Assembly (NCBI RefSeq): GCF_017741815.1
Contig: NZ_JAGHMF010000023.1
Coordinates: forward strand, 23,905 to 87,904
DNA length: 64,000 nt
Reading direction: 5' to 3'
Origin: Rhizobium sp. 16-488-2b
GTDB taxonomy: Bacteria; Pseudomonadota; Alphaproteobacteria; Rhizobiales; Rhizobiaceae
This document shows, piece after piece, positions 26,071 through 34,737 of the stretch. Position 1 is the stretch's first letter. Each line of letters begins with the position of its first letter. Below the pieces are notes generated by a model. That model ran no database searches, had not been told where the DNA came from, and saw only the letters and a list, made by a program, of their open reading frames with translations. The translations under genes and the position numbers were made by a program.

Positions 26071-26133
26071 CGCGGCGACAAACCATGCCCTGCCTCGAGC
26101 AGGATCTAGGGCGCCTTTGCTTTTGGAGGAGAT

Positions 26134-27117
26134 GTGGTCAAGCTAAAACGCGGCACGCACACCGCCTATTCGGAAGCCTCCTCGCTCAGACTGCGCGCTG
26201 CCTGGCTCTACTATAACCAGGGATTGACGCAAAAAGATGTCGCCGAGCAGCTCGGCATCAGCCGCACGACCGTCATCCGGCTGCTCGACGAGGCGATGAA
26301 GCGCAGTGAAGTGCAGATCTGGATCAACGATTCGATCGGCGATTGCGTCGAGCTGTCGGTGAAGCTGGAGCGCGCATATGGCCTGGACGAGGCGATCGTG
26401 GTGCCCGCTCCCGTTACCTCCGATCCGAATGCGCTGGCCAAGAGCGTCGGCCTGGCGCTCGGCCAGTTTCTCTCCGAAGCCATCCCCGACAATTACACGA
26501 TCGGCGTCGGCTGGGGCCGCACAATGACGGCCTCGCTGTCGAGCTTCCGTCCGCCGCGCCGCGACAATTGCAAGGTCGTTTCGCTGCTCGGCGGCATCGT
26601 CGCCGTCCATCAGACCAACCCGATCGACTACACCTGGCGGCTCGCAAGCCAGCTCGGCGCCGAATGCTACATGTTCCTCGCGCCGCTCTTGGTCGATTCC
26701 ACCGAGACCAAGCGCAACCTCATCGAAAAGTGCGGCCTCGACACCATCTATCGGCTCGCCGAGACGCTTGATCTCGCCATCGTCAGCTGCGGCGATATCG
26801 GCCCGCATTCGACCTCGCTGTCGGAGGGATGGATCTCCAAGGGCGAGCTGCAGGAGCTGATCGATGCCGGCTGCGTCTGCGACACCATGTTCAATTTCCT
26901 CGACAAGGACGGCAACACGGTCGATCATTCGATCAACAGCCGTGTGATGTCCGTTGATCTCGATACGCTGAAGAAGGCCAAGCACATCGTGCTCTCCTCC
27001 GGCGGTGCCCACCGCGCGGTCGCGATCAGCGCCACCATCAAGCGGATTGGCTGCAACACGCTGATCACAGACGAAAGCGCCGCCCGCGCCCTGATCGAGC
27101 TCGCCGAAGCAGCCTGA
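26134..27117 (+). CDS. SorC-family sugar-binding transcriptional regulator
   Basis: A 327-residue regulator. The helix-turn-helix is near residues 25-60 (AAWLYYNQGLTQKDVAEQLG, then ISRTTVIRLLDEAMK). The C-terminal ~250 residues form the sugar-phosphate-isomerase-like effector domain (GVGWGRTMTASLSSF, VVSLLGGIVAVHQTNP). It starts at GTG 26134, three bases after GGAGGA, which is close spacing. Its target is not obvious: tal is divergent upstream, and the genes downstream are unrelated. It is a paralogue of the regulator at 33637. Confidence 0.9.
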   Translation: MVKLKRGTHTAYSEASSLRLRAAWLYYNQGLTQKDVAEQLGISRTTVIRLLDEAMKRSEVQIWINDSIGDCVELSVKLERAYGLDEAIVVPAPVTSDPNALAKSVGLALGQFLSEAIPDNYTIGVGWGRTMTASLSSFRPPRRDNCKVVSLLGGIVAVHQTNPIDYTWRLASQLGAECYMFLAPLLVDSTETKRNLIEKCGLDTIYRLAETLDLAIVSCGDIGPHSTSLSEGWISKGELQELIDAGCVCDTMFNFLDKDGNTVDHSINSRVMSVDLDTLKKAKHIVLSSGGAHRAVAISATIKRIGCNTLITDESAARALIELAEAA

Positions 27118-27182
27118 CGCATCGGGCGCATCGGCGACATATATCGCATCATCCAGACGCCGGTCATTTGCGTAAACGCTGC

Positions 27183-27611
27183 ATGACCAAAGCCGCAGAC
27201 GATGCCTCCACCGACAACGCGGAAAGCCCAACCGGCAGGTTTATCCTGGCTGGCCTCTACATGATCGCCGGCTGCGCGCATCTGCTCTTCCCAGCCGCGT
27301 TCCTGTCGATCACTCCGGATTGGGTTCCCTTCCCGGCCGCGGTGATCGCGTTCACCGGCCTGTGCGAAATTGCCGGCGCGATCGGCCTGACGACTGAGCG
27401 ATTACGCCGCTCGGCCGGCATCTGCCTGGCCCTTTATGCCGTCTGCGTGTTCCCGGCCAACATCAAGCACGCCATCGACGATCTCGGCTCGACCACGGCC
27501 GCCTTGGGCTGGTGGTATCATCTGCCGCGTCTCGCCCTGCAGCCGGTCATCGTCTGGTGGGCGCTGTTTGCCGGCAAGGTGACGCGCTGGCCATTGCAGG
27601 CGTCGCACTGA
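27183..27611 (+). CDS. DoxX-family membrane protein
   Basis: A 142-residue protein with four hydrophobic helices (for example FILAGLYMIAGCAHLLFPAA and LALYAVCVFPANIKHAIDDL), matching DoxX-like quinone-oxidoreductase-associated proteins. ATG 27183 is preferred over a TTG 15 bases earlier; neither has a strong ribosome site. The function is unknown. Confidence 0.78.
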   Translation: MTKAADDASTDNAESPTGRFILAGLYMIAGCAHLLFPAAFLSITPDWVPFPAAVIAFTGLCEIAGAIGLTTERLRRSAGICLALYAVCVFPANIKHAIDDLGSTTAALGWWYHLPRLALQPVIVWWALFAGKVTRWPLQASH

Positions 27612-27764
27612 CCTCGGCCAGCGGACGGAACTGAAACGGCTCGACACGCCGCGACTGGCCGGCGCATGATCGTTCTGCGTCAAACCGCCACGTCGTACGC
27701 ACCGGGCCATTTGATAATAGCCAAGGGAAGAACTGGCCGTGGGGGCACAGTCAGGAGGCAAGAT

Positions 27765-29069
27765 TTGTCGAAGCGTAGCTTTTCGTTTCCCGTAGCCGAT
27801 GTCCGCGCCCGCGCGCTCGGCGAAATCCATTCGCGCCCCTATACGCTGATCCCCGTCTCCCGCGTCATCTTTCAGGTCGCCTTCCTGACTGAAGCCAACT
27901 TCGCCGCCGATCAGGCGATCCTGAAGGCGCTCTCGCTTGCCCAGGGTGTTCCGGCACCCGCCGCAGACACCAGCCACCACACGATGAGCTGGGGCAGCGG
28001 CACGCTGCGCTGGGAGCGCCACACGGAATTCTCGACCTATTTCTGGGACACGCCGGCACCGGCGGAATTCGGCGCCGAAATCCCGATCAATCCCTTCGGC
28101 GCCAGCTTTGCGGCACCGGGTGCCTTCATCTCGGGCGTTCGCATCGAGATCCGCCCTGATAGCGAGGATGTCGCCGACGTCATCGCCAATTTCGATCCGA
28201 CAAGCCTCTGTCAGAGCATGGTGGCCGACAGCCAGGCGACCGTGATCACCGATTTCCGCCAGGACGGCGACGGCTTGACCAAGTTCCTGGTGCTCGACCA
28301 CGGCATGACGGATGGCGCCCGCGGCATGCTCGCCCAGCGCCTGCTCGACATAGAGACCTATAGAACGCTGGCCATGATGGGCCTGCCGCTGGCGCAGACG
28401 CTGTCGCCCGAGATCCGCCAGATCGAAACGAGCTTCACCGCCATCACGCAGGGCATGAAGCAGCATGCGCGCGCCGAAGCCGACGCCACGCTGTCGGAGA
28501 TCACTCGCCTCGCCGCCGAGCTCGAGGCCAATGCTGCCCTCAGCCTCTACCGCTTCGGCGCCAGCCGCGCCTATTACAACATCGTGCTCGAGCGCGTCGC
28601 CATGCTGGCCGAAAAGGCGCTCCCCGGCAACGAGACGCTCGGCGCCTTCCTGCAGCGTCGGCTGGCGCCCGCCATGCGCACCTGCCAGTCGGTCGAGGAG
28701 CGGCAGGCGGACCTGTCGCGAAAGCTCGCCCGCGCAACGGCCCTCCTGCGCAGCTGGATCGATGTCGAATTGGAAAAGTTCAACACCGAGATCCTGGCCT
28801 CGATGGACAAGCGCGCCCATTTGCAGCTGCGCTTGCAGCAGACGGTCGAAGGCCTGTCGGTCGCCGCCATCTCCTATTACGTCATCGGCCTCGTCGGCTA
28901 TCTCGCCAAGCTTCTGCATGGCGTCGGCGTCGAGATCGCGCCGGAGACGCTGACCGGCGCCGCCGTGCCCTTCGTCGTTCTCGGCGTGTGGCTCACGGTG
29001 CGCCGCATTCGCAGCAAGCACAGCGACGACCACGTCAAAGAGGCCAACCGTCCCGACGCGCTCAGCTGA
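27765..29069 (+). CDS. DUF3422 family membrane protein
   Basis: A 434-residue protein. The long N-terminal part is soluble (HSRPYTLIPVSRVIFQVAFL near residue 20, then SWGSGTLRWERHTEFSTYF). A helical region follows, and two C-terminal membrane helices end it (about residues 370-390 and 400-418). This is the DUF3422 layout; the function is unknown. I chose the TTG at 27765 because AGGAGG lies six bases before it, whereas upstream starts lack one. Confidence 0.85.
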   Translation: MSKRSFSFPVADVRARALGEIHSRPYTLIPVSRVIFQVAFLTEANFAADQAILKALSLAQGVPAPAADTSHHTMSWGSGTLRWERHTEFSTYFWDTPAPAEFGAEIPINPFGASFAAPGAFISGVRIEIRPDSEDVADVIANFDPTSLCQSMVADSQATVITDFRQDGDGLTKFLVLDHGMTDGARGMLAQRLLDIETYRTLAMMGLPLAQTLSPEIRQIETSFTAITQGMKQHARAEADATLSEITRLAAELEANAALSLYRFGASRAYYNIVLERVAMLAEKALPGNETLGAFLQRRLAPAMRTCQSVEERQADLSRKLARATALLRSWIDVELEKFNTEILASMDKRAHLQLRLQQTVEGLSVAAISYYVIGLVGYLAKLLHGVGVEIAPETLTGAAVPFVVLGVWLTVRRIRSKHSDDHVKEANRPDALS

Positions 29070-29197
29070 TCCGAGAGGCCGGCAGCACGCTCACCTGCCG
29101 ACCACTTTGCGCACACATCTCCGCGTCCGGCCGAAGCGTCATATATCCTTCATGACACGCTGCTTATTTGGCGCCATGAGTGGCCTTGCCGTGCGTG

Positions 29198-29215
29198 CTT
29201 TCATGATATCGTCAT
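29198..29215 (+). promoter_or_regulatory. Possible PHO box before ppk2
   Basis: CTTTCAT-GATA-TCGTCAT resembles two CTGTCAT half-sites spaced 11 bp apart, the PhoB-binding pattern of rhizobia. The halves match at 6 of 7 and 5 of 7 positions. It lies ~60 bp before the ppk2 start. Confidence 0.45.
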
Positions 29216-29276
29216 GAGGCGCAAAGCTAGCCAGCTCCGCAAGCGTCCGAAGCGACAAATCTGAACAGGGATCGAG

Positions 29277-30194
29277 ATGACCACCATGAGAGGCACGCCT
29301 TCAACCGACTGGCTCGAGGCCGAACTGGCCGATACGCTGGATGAAGACTATGAGCTCGAGCTCTCCGAGCCGGCGCTGTCCGAGGAAATCCGCAAGATCT
29401 ACCGCAAGGCGCATCCGCCATCGATGCCGCGCATCGAGTATTTCCGTTCGCTGATCGCGCTGCAATCCGAACTGATCCGCCTGCAGGATTGGGTCACCTA
29501 TCACAAAGAAAAGGTGGTCGTGATCTTCGAAGGTCGCGATTCCGCCGGCAAGGGCGGCGTCATCAAGCGCATCACCCAGCGTCTCAACCCGCGCGTCGCC
29601 CGCGTCGTGGCGCTTCCGGCACCGTCGGACCGCGAGAAGTCGCAGTGGTACTTCCAGCGCTACGTGCCGCATCTGCCTGCTGGCGGCGAGATCGTGCTCT
29701 TCGACCGCTCCTGGTACAACCGCTCCGGCGTCGAACGCGTCATGGGCTTTGCCGACGAGGATCAGGTCGAGCAGTTCTTCAACGACGTGCCCGAATTCGA
29801 ACGCATGCTGGTCCGTTCCGGCATCCGTCTGGTCAAATACTGGTTCTCGATCACCGACGAAGAACAGCAGCTACGCTTCCTCGTGCGCATCCACGATCCG
29901 CTGAAGCAGTGGAAGCTGTCGCCGATGGACCTGCAGTCGCGCATCCGCTGGGAGGCCTACACCAAGGCAAAGGAAGAAACCTTCGCCCGCACCAACATCC
30001 CGGAAGCCCCGTGGCATATCGTCGAAGGCAACGACAAGAAGCGCGCCCGCCTGAACTGCATCGACCATCTGCTGTCGCAGTTCCCCTACGAGGACGTGCC
30101 GCACGAGGAGATCGCCTTGCCGGAACGCGTCTTCAACCCGGATTACGAGCGCAAGGTCCTGCCGCCGGAGTTGTACGTTCCGTCGAGGTATTGA
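29277..30194 (+). CDS. ppk2: Polyphosphate kinase 2
   Basis: A 305-residue PPK2-family enzyme that transfers phosphate between polyphosphate and nucleoside diphosphates. The P-loop is EGRDSAGKGG (about residues 82-92), Walker B LFDRSWYNR (about 141-149), and the lid KYWFSITDEEQQ (about 187-198). One PPK2 domain of this length fits the class that makes GTP or ATP from polyphosphate. The N-terminal ~40 residues are acidic. A PHO-box-like sequence upstream suggests control by phosphate limitation. Confidence 0.95.
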   Translation: MTTMRGTPSTDWLEAELADTLDEDYELELSEPALSEEIRKIYRKAHPPSMPRIEYFRSLIALQSELIRLQDWVTYHKEKVVVIFEGRDSAGKGGVIKRITQRLNPRVARVVALPAPSDREKSQWYFQRYVPHLPAGGEIVLFDRSWYNRSGVERVMGFADEDQVEQFFNDVPEFERMLVRSGIRLVKYWFSITDEEQQLRFLVRIHDPLKQWKLSPMDLQSRIRWEAYTKAKEETFARTNIPEAPWHIVEGNDKKRARLNCIDHLLSQFPYEDVPHEEIALPERVFNPDYERKVLPPELYVPSRY

Positions 30195-30248
30195 TTGGAA
30201 CTGTCGGCGGGTGTGCCGTTGATTGAATAGAACCGTCGGGCGGGTGAG

Positions 30249-30372
30249 GCCCCTCATCCGCCTGCCGGCACCTTCTCCCCGCTGGGGAGAAGAGACTCGA
30301 GGCGGCCGCTCGCGCCAACCTCCCCTTCTCCCCTGCGGGGAGAAGGTGGCCCGAAGGGTCGGATGAGGGGGC
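30249..30372. repeat. RIME-like palindromic element
   Basis: The ends CCCCTCATCCG and CGGATGAGGGG are inverted. Each half also carries its own CTTCTCCCC/GGGGAGAAG hairpin. It is very similar, in the same orientation, to the element at 46940-47066 (shared TCATCCGCCTGCCGGCACCT and GAGAAGAGACTCG). It lies between two convergent genes. Confidence 0.85.
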
Positions 30373-30402
30373 TGCTTCCTCCAACGTCGCGGGGTAAAAC
30401 CC

Positions 30403-31323
30403 CTACCCCACCATCTCCGCTTCCGCCTTCAATCCCAGCAACGCCGCCCCAATCAGCCCGGGTTCAACACGGCATTCGCTGCGCACGACGAGCGGGCGGT
30501 CGAATTTGCGCAGGATGCGTTGGCGCACGGCCTTGTCGAGCTCATCCAGCAGCGGTTCCACATTGGAGAGCCCACCGGCGACGGGGACGATGGTGGCGCC
30601 GGTGATGTTGACGGTCAGCGCCAGAGGAGAGGCGAGGAGATCGATAAAGACGTCGATCGTGCGGGTCGCCTTTTCCTCGCCGCCCAGCCACTGGCCGATG
30701 ATCTCCTCGCTGGTGAAGTCGAGGCCGTGGAGGGTCTTGTGCAGGCGTTCCATGCCGCGCGCGCCGCCGACGGAATCGACGCAGCCGCTCTGGCCGCAGC
30801 CGCAGGCATAATGCGGGATCTCGACCGGCGGGTGGCCGGCGCGCAGCGCAACGATCGGGCCGTGTCCCCATTCGCCTGCAAAGCCGCCCGCCTCGTTGAT
30901 CAGCCGGCCATTGGCGATCACGCCGCCGCCGACGCCGGTGCCGAGGATGACGCCGAGCACGATGCGGTGGCCGCGACCGGCGCCGAGGCCGGCTTCGGCC
31001 ATGGCGAAGCAGTCGGCGTCGTTGGCGACCAGGACCGGCACGCCGAGCTCGGCCTGAAGATCGGCGGCGATGGTGCGCTGGTGAATGCAGGGAATGTTGG
31101 CGCAGGTGAGCAGCTGCGTATCGGGATCGACGACGCCGGCGATCGAGATCGACAGCAGCGTCGGCGAGCCGCCGGCTTCCGCGATGAAGGTTCGCAGCGT
31201 ATCGACGAAGGCGCCGAAATCATCGAGGGGGGTCGGGCGGCGGCCGAGCGGCGTGATCTCGGTTTCGGAAAGGGCAACGCCGCCCTTGATCGCCGAGCCG
31301 CCGATGTCGAAGGAGATGATCAT
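30403..31323 (-). CDS. ROK-family sugar kinase
   Basis: A 306-residue kinase. The ATP-binding DIGGSAIKGG is at residues 6-15, GTGVGGG near 129, the ROK signature region GGFAGEWGHG near 146-155, and the zinc-binding CGCGQSGCVDS near 174-184. Family members phosphorylate glucose, N-acetylglucosamine, N-acetylmannosamine or fructose; the GEWGHG box favours a hexosamine or glucose, but this cannot be settled. It is a single gene with no sugar-uptake genes beside it. Confidence 0.88.
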   Translation of the reverse strand: MIISFDIGGSAIKGGVALSETEITPLGRRPTPLDDFGAFVDTLRTFIAEAGGSPTLLSISIAGVVDPDTQLLTCANIPCIHQRTIAADLQAELGVPVLVANDADCFAMAEAGLGAGRGHRIVLGVILGTGVGGGVIANGRLINEAGGFAGEWGHGPIVALRAGHPPVEIPHYACGCGQSGCVDSVGGARGMERLHKTLHGLDFTSEEIIGQWLGGEEKATRTIDVFIDLLASPLALTVNITGATIVPVAGGLSNVEPLLDELDKAVRQRILRKFDRPLVVRSECRVEPGLIGAALLGLKAEAEMVG

Positions 31324-31396
31324 TCGTATTCTGCTTGTTCCAAACGGTTAGAATCTGCTCGCATCGTTAGGTGCGATTTGCAAGCCCAAACCCTGA

Positions 31397-32731
31397 TCAG
31401 GCAGGCAGCGTGATGCGCGCCTCGAAGCCGGAACTCTGGCCGCTGGCGGGCGAGATCAGGTCGAGCGTTCCGCCCATCTGCGAGACGATGCGATCGGCGA
31501 TTGCAAGCCCAAGCCCGGAGCCTGAGGCGCTGGTGTTGCCGCGCCGGAAGCGTCTCTTCAGCGTCGCCATATCGCTTTCGGGCACCAAGGCCCCGCCACT
31601 GACAACACGCACGACGCCATTCGCATCGAGGCTGACATCGACCGATAGCTCCGGGTCGCCATGAACCAGGGCGTTCTCGATGAGGTTGCGCAGGATGATG
31701 CCGAAGGCGTCCATGTCGGCGTTGCGGACCAGCTTTGTCGCAGGCGCGGCGGTGTAGCGCAGGCGACCCTGCGAGCGGCTGTCGCGTTCGTAATCGGTGA
31801 CGATCATGTCGAGCACCGGGCGAAGATCCGTTGCCGTGGCGCTGCCGCCGATGCCGGCCTCGGCACGGGCGAGCTGCAGCAGCTTTTCGGCGAGGCGCCC
31901 GAGATTGACCAGCGAGCTCTCAACCTGGTGGGCGCGAGCCTTGGTTGGTCCCGGGGGTAGTTCCTCGGCAAGCCGCTGCGTCTGCGCCAGCGCGCCGGCG
32001 ATCGGCGTTCTGAGTTCGTGGGCGCTGTTGGCGGTAAACTCGCGCTCGGCCTCAAGCGCGGAGCGCAGGCGTCCGAGCAGCAGGTTGACGGAGCGGGCGA
32101 TCGGCTTCAGCTCTTTCGGCAGACCGGCGCTCTCCACTTCCGCCAGATTGCCGCCATCCTTGGTGCCGATATCCTGGCGCAGCGCATCCAGCGGCTTTAG
32201 CGCGCGGCCGACGATGAACCAGATCGCAAATATGCTGGCCGGGATAAGCGCGATCAGCGGAATGAGCAGGGTGACGGCGCTTTCGCGCACGGCCTCGCGC
32301 CGATTCTTGAAGCGATCCGCGACCTGCAGGAAGAGCGAGCCGTCGGATGTCTTTTCCGTGTAGATACGCGCGGTCGCGCTGTCGAAGAAGCCTGTTTCGA
32401 GCGGGGCGGGGAAGGGCTCGGCAAGCGCGTCATTGGAGCGCAACACCACCTTTCCTGATGGATCACGAACCTGATAGGTCAGATACTCGCGGTTGGCGGC
32501 GGTGTTCAGCATGGCGATGCCATGCGGGTCGCCGATGCCGCGCTGGTCCATGTCGTCGAGGATCAGCGCCAGCAGCCGTTCCGTCGTTTCCTGCTGGGCG
32601 CTGTCGAAGATCTCGTCGAACTCATGCTGCATGACGCGGATGCTGAGGCCAATGGCGATAAGCCAGAAGATGACCATGACGGTCGTCAGCGCGGTGATGA
32701 GCGGGCGGGTGATACTGCGTTCGCGCTTCAT
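31397..32731 (-). CDS. Sensor histidine kinase
   Basis: A 444-residue membrane kinase. Two membrane helices (about residues 12-32 and 150-172) flank a ~115-residue periplasmic sensor. A HAMP-like segment follows, then the His box NSAHELRTPIAGALA (about 240-254), N box NLIENALVHG (near 345), and the G box ASGSGLGLAIADRI (near 405). ATG 32731 overlaps the stop of the response-regulator gene (ATGA). The layout resembles QseC-type kinases; the signal is unknown. Confidence 0.93.
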   Translation of the reverse strand: MKRERSITRPLITALTTVMVIFWLIAIGLSIRVMQHEFDEIFDSAQQETTERLLALILDDMDQRGIGDPHGIAMLNTAANREYLTYQVRDPSGKVVLRSNDALAEPFPAPLETGFFDSATARIYTEKTSDGSLFLQVADRFKNRREAVRESAVTLLIPLIALIPASIFAIWFIVGRALKPLDALRQDIGTKDGGNLAEVESAGLPKELKPIARSVNLLLGRLRSALEAEREFTANSAHELRTPIAGALAQTQRLAEELPPGPTKARAHQVESSLVNLGRLAEKLLQLARAEAGIGGSATATDLRPVLDMIVTDYERDSRSQGRLRYTAAPATKLVRNADMDAFGIILRNLIENALVHGDPELSVDVSLDANGVVRVVSGGALVPESDMATLKRRFRRGNTSASGSGLGLAIADRIVSQMGGTLDLISPASGQSSGFEARITLPA

Positions 32732-33387
32732 TGTGATCCGAGTGTGTAGCCGATGCCGCGGGCCGTGCGGATGCGATCCTTGCCGATCTTCTTGCGCAGC
32801 CGGCTGACATAGACCTCGACCGTGTTGCTCTCGATTTCCGAGCCGAAGGCGTAGAGCGCCTCCTCGATGCGGTCCTTGGAGACGATCGCGCCGGGGCGTG
32901 CGGTCAGGAGGTCAAGCACCGCCCATTCGCGGCTGGTGAGGATTACGGAGATGCCGTCGACGGAGAGCTTGTGCTGCGGCCGGTTGATTTCGATATCGCC
33001 GATCTGCACCACCGGGTGCGGGTTGGCGTCGTAGCGGCGGGCCACCGCCATGATGCGCGCTTCAAGCTCGCCCAGGTTGAAGGGCTTGACGAGATAGTCG
33101 TCGGCGCCGGCGTTCAATCCCTCGATGCGGTCGGAAATCTGGTCGCGCGCGGTGAGGATGATGACGGGCGCGCGAATGTCGCGGCTGCGCAGCTTGCGCA
33201 GGAAATCGACGCCGCTGCCATCGGGAAGATTGAGGTCGAGCAGCACCAATCCATATTCGACAGGGCCCGTGGCGGCTTCCGCGTCGGCGAGGTTCTTCAC
33301 CCAATCGACGGCATGGAAGGACGCGGCGACATGATCGCGCACCGCCTCGCCAATCATCTTGTCGTCCTCAACCAGCAGAATTCGCAC
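32728..33387 (-). CDS. OmpR/PhoB-family response regulator
   Basis: A 219-residue regulator. Its receiver domain has acidic residues EDD at 7-9, the phosphorylated Asp near 51 (LLDLNLPDGSG) and the conserved Lys in LVKPFNLGEL. The winged-helix output domain ends SNTVEVYVSRLRKKIG. It starts at GTG 33387 behind GAGGGA and is coupled to its kinase. The nearest remembered relatives are FeuP- and QseB-type regulators, but no specific target is shown here. Confidence 0.94.
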   Translation of the reverse strand: MRILLVEDDKMIGEAVRDHVAASFHAVDWVKNLADAEAATGPVEYGLVLLDLNLPDGSGVDFLRKLRSRDIRAPVIILTARDQISDRIEGLNAGADDYLVKPFNLGELEARIMAVARRYDANPHPVVQIGDIEINRPQHKLSVDGISVILTSREWAVLDLLTARPGAIVSKDRIEEALYAFGSEIESNTVEVYVSRLRKKIGKDRIRTARGIGYTLGSQ

Positions 33388-33636
33388 GATTTTTCCCTCT
33401 GGCGCATAGTTAGCGTGCCGTTCGATGTCAGGTCAAGCATGGCTTCGCGGGCAAAGATCGCGCTGCAATGGCGGGGCTGAGCACCATCCACTGCTTGCGT
33501 TGAGGCTAAAATAGATTGTGCAATTTCTCAATGCACTCGACATTTGCCCGAATTTTGTTTTGATCTGGCGCGAACATAGCTTCAACCACATGCTTTGCCG
33601 GCGAAAGCCGGCGCAGTCGCGCGCAATGGATAGTCG

Positions 33637-34587
33637 ATGGTGAAAAAGTCCGAAACTTCTGGTCGTCTCGATGACGCGGCGCGCGCCGGCTGGCTCTACT
33701 ATGTGGCCGGGCGCACGCAGGACGAGATCGCCTCGTCCATGGGGATTTCGCGACAATCGGCGCAGCGGCTGGTGTCGCTTGCCGTGGCCGAGCGGCTGAT
33801 CAAGGTGCGGCTCGACCACCCGATCGCCGCCTGTCTGGAGCTCGCCAATGCCGTGCGCAACAAATACGGGCTGCGGCAGGTGGATATCGTGCCGAGCGAT
33901 CCGGGCGCCGGTGCCGCGACCGTCGGTATCGCCGAGGCGGCGGCGGCCGAGATCGAGCGCTGGCTGAAGAAGGCCGACCCGATCGTTCTTGCCGTCGGAA
34001 CCGGGCGAACGCTGAAGGCCGCGGTCGATCAGCTGCCGGCGATCGAATGCATCAATCATCGCATCGTCTCGCTCACCGGCAACATCGCGCCGGACGGTTC
34101 GGCCGCCTATTACAACGTCATTTTCAGCATGGCCGATGCCGTCAAGGCGCGGCATTTCCCGATGCCGCTGCCGGTTCTCGTCACCTCTGCCGAAGAGCGC
34201 GAGACATTGCATGCCCAGCAGCTGGTGCGCTCGACGCTCGACATGAGCGCGCAGGCCGACGTGACCTTCGTCGGTATCGGCGAACTCGGCATCGACGGGC
34301 CGCTCTGCGTCGACGGCTTCCTTGAGAAGGGCGAGATGATGGAGCTGATGGACAATGGCGCCGTCGGCGAGATCTGCGGCTGGATTTTCGACAGTGAAGG
34401 CAGGCTGCTCGACAACCCGATCAACGAGCGCGTCGCGTCCGCTCCGATCCCCTCGCGCGAGACCTCCGTGGTCATTGGAATCGGCAAGGGCAAGCGCAAG
34501 ATGAAGGCGATCAAGGCGGCCGTTACCGGTCATCAGATCAACGGTTTGATCACCGATGAAGAGGTCGCCGAGTATTTGCTCACATAG
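33637..34587 (+). CDS. smoR: SorC-family regulator of the polyol operon
   Basis: A 316-residue regulator. Its helix-turn-helix lies near residues 20-55 (GWLYYVAGRTQDEIASSMGI, then SRQSAQRLVSLAVAERL). The sugar-binding domain follows (AVGTGRTLKAAVDQLP, VSLTGNIAPDG). It sits 150 bp before smoE in the same direction, matching the regulator that precedes the rhizobial sorbitol/mannitol operon. Two related palindromes in the gap, one overlapping its own 3' end, are probable binding sites. The name is assigned by synteny. Confidence 0.85.
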   Translation: MVKKSETSGRLDDAARAGWLYYVAGRTQDEIASSMGISRQSAQRLVSLAVAERLIKVRLDHPIAACLELANAVRNKYGLRQVDIVPSDPGAGAATVGIAEAAAAEIERWLKKADPIVLAVGTGRTLKAAVDQLPAIECINHRIVSLTGNIAPDGSAAYYNVIFSMADAVKARHFPMPLPVLVTSAEERETLHAQQLVRSTLDMSAQADVTFVGIGELGIDGPLCVDGFLEKGEMMELMDNGAVGEICGWIFDSEGRLLDNPINERVASAPIPSRETSVVIGIGKGKRKMKAIKAAVTGHQINGLITDEEVAEYLLT

Positions 34588-34595
34588 TGGGCAAA
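34575..34595. promoter_or_regulatory. Putative SmoR operator, site 1
   Basis: TTTGCTCAC and GTGGGCAAA form a 9-bp inverted repeat (one mismatch) around ATA. It overlaps the stop codon of the regulator gene and lies upstream of the smoE -35 box. Confidence 0.55.
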
Positions 34596-34659
34596 AATTT
34601 ATTTCTTTTTAAATCAGCAGGATAACTCATCGTTTCGCGGCTGCAGCAACGATTGGAGC

Positions 34660-34688
34660 TTGACATTTGTCGCTTACAGTTGAGTAAT
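34660..34688 (+). promoter_or_regulatory. Putative promoter of the smo operon
   Basis: TTGACA (34660-34665), a 17-nt spacer and AGTAAT (34683-34688) form a sigma-70-like promoter 50 bp before smoE. Confidence 0.6.
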
Positions 34689-34701
34689 TGCCCATGAGCA
34701 A
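34688..34701. promoter_or_regulatory. Putative SmoR operator, site 2
   Basis: TTGCCCATGAGCAA has the same half-site, TTGC(T/C)CA, as site 1 and covers the predicted transcription start. The two sites together suggest repression by looping or activation release. Confidence 0.5.
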
Positions 34702-34737
34702 AGCGAATGCTCGCTAACATCTTCTGGGAGGAAGATC

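Larger units (their letters stand above)
25712..26133. other. Intergenic region between tal and the SorC-type regulator (422 bp)
   Basis: This gap holds no convincing gene. It contains the EcfG-like promoter for tal (25848-25873), two short palindromes (26018-26057), a sigma-70-like promoter for the rightward regulator gene and its GGAGGA ribosome site (26125-26130). The leader of tal would be about 130 nt. Confidence 0.7.

Noticed and set aside
30204..30228. GGAAC-N15-CGTT after ppk2, resembling an EcfG promoter
   Set aside because: The spacer is too short, and only a repeat and a convergent gene lie downstream.
31397..33387. Naming the two-component pair FeuP/FeuQ
   Set aside because: Resemblance is only from memory, the kinase length and context do not settle it, and no known target gene is adjacent.
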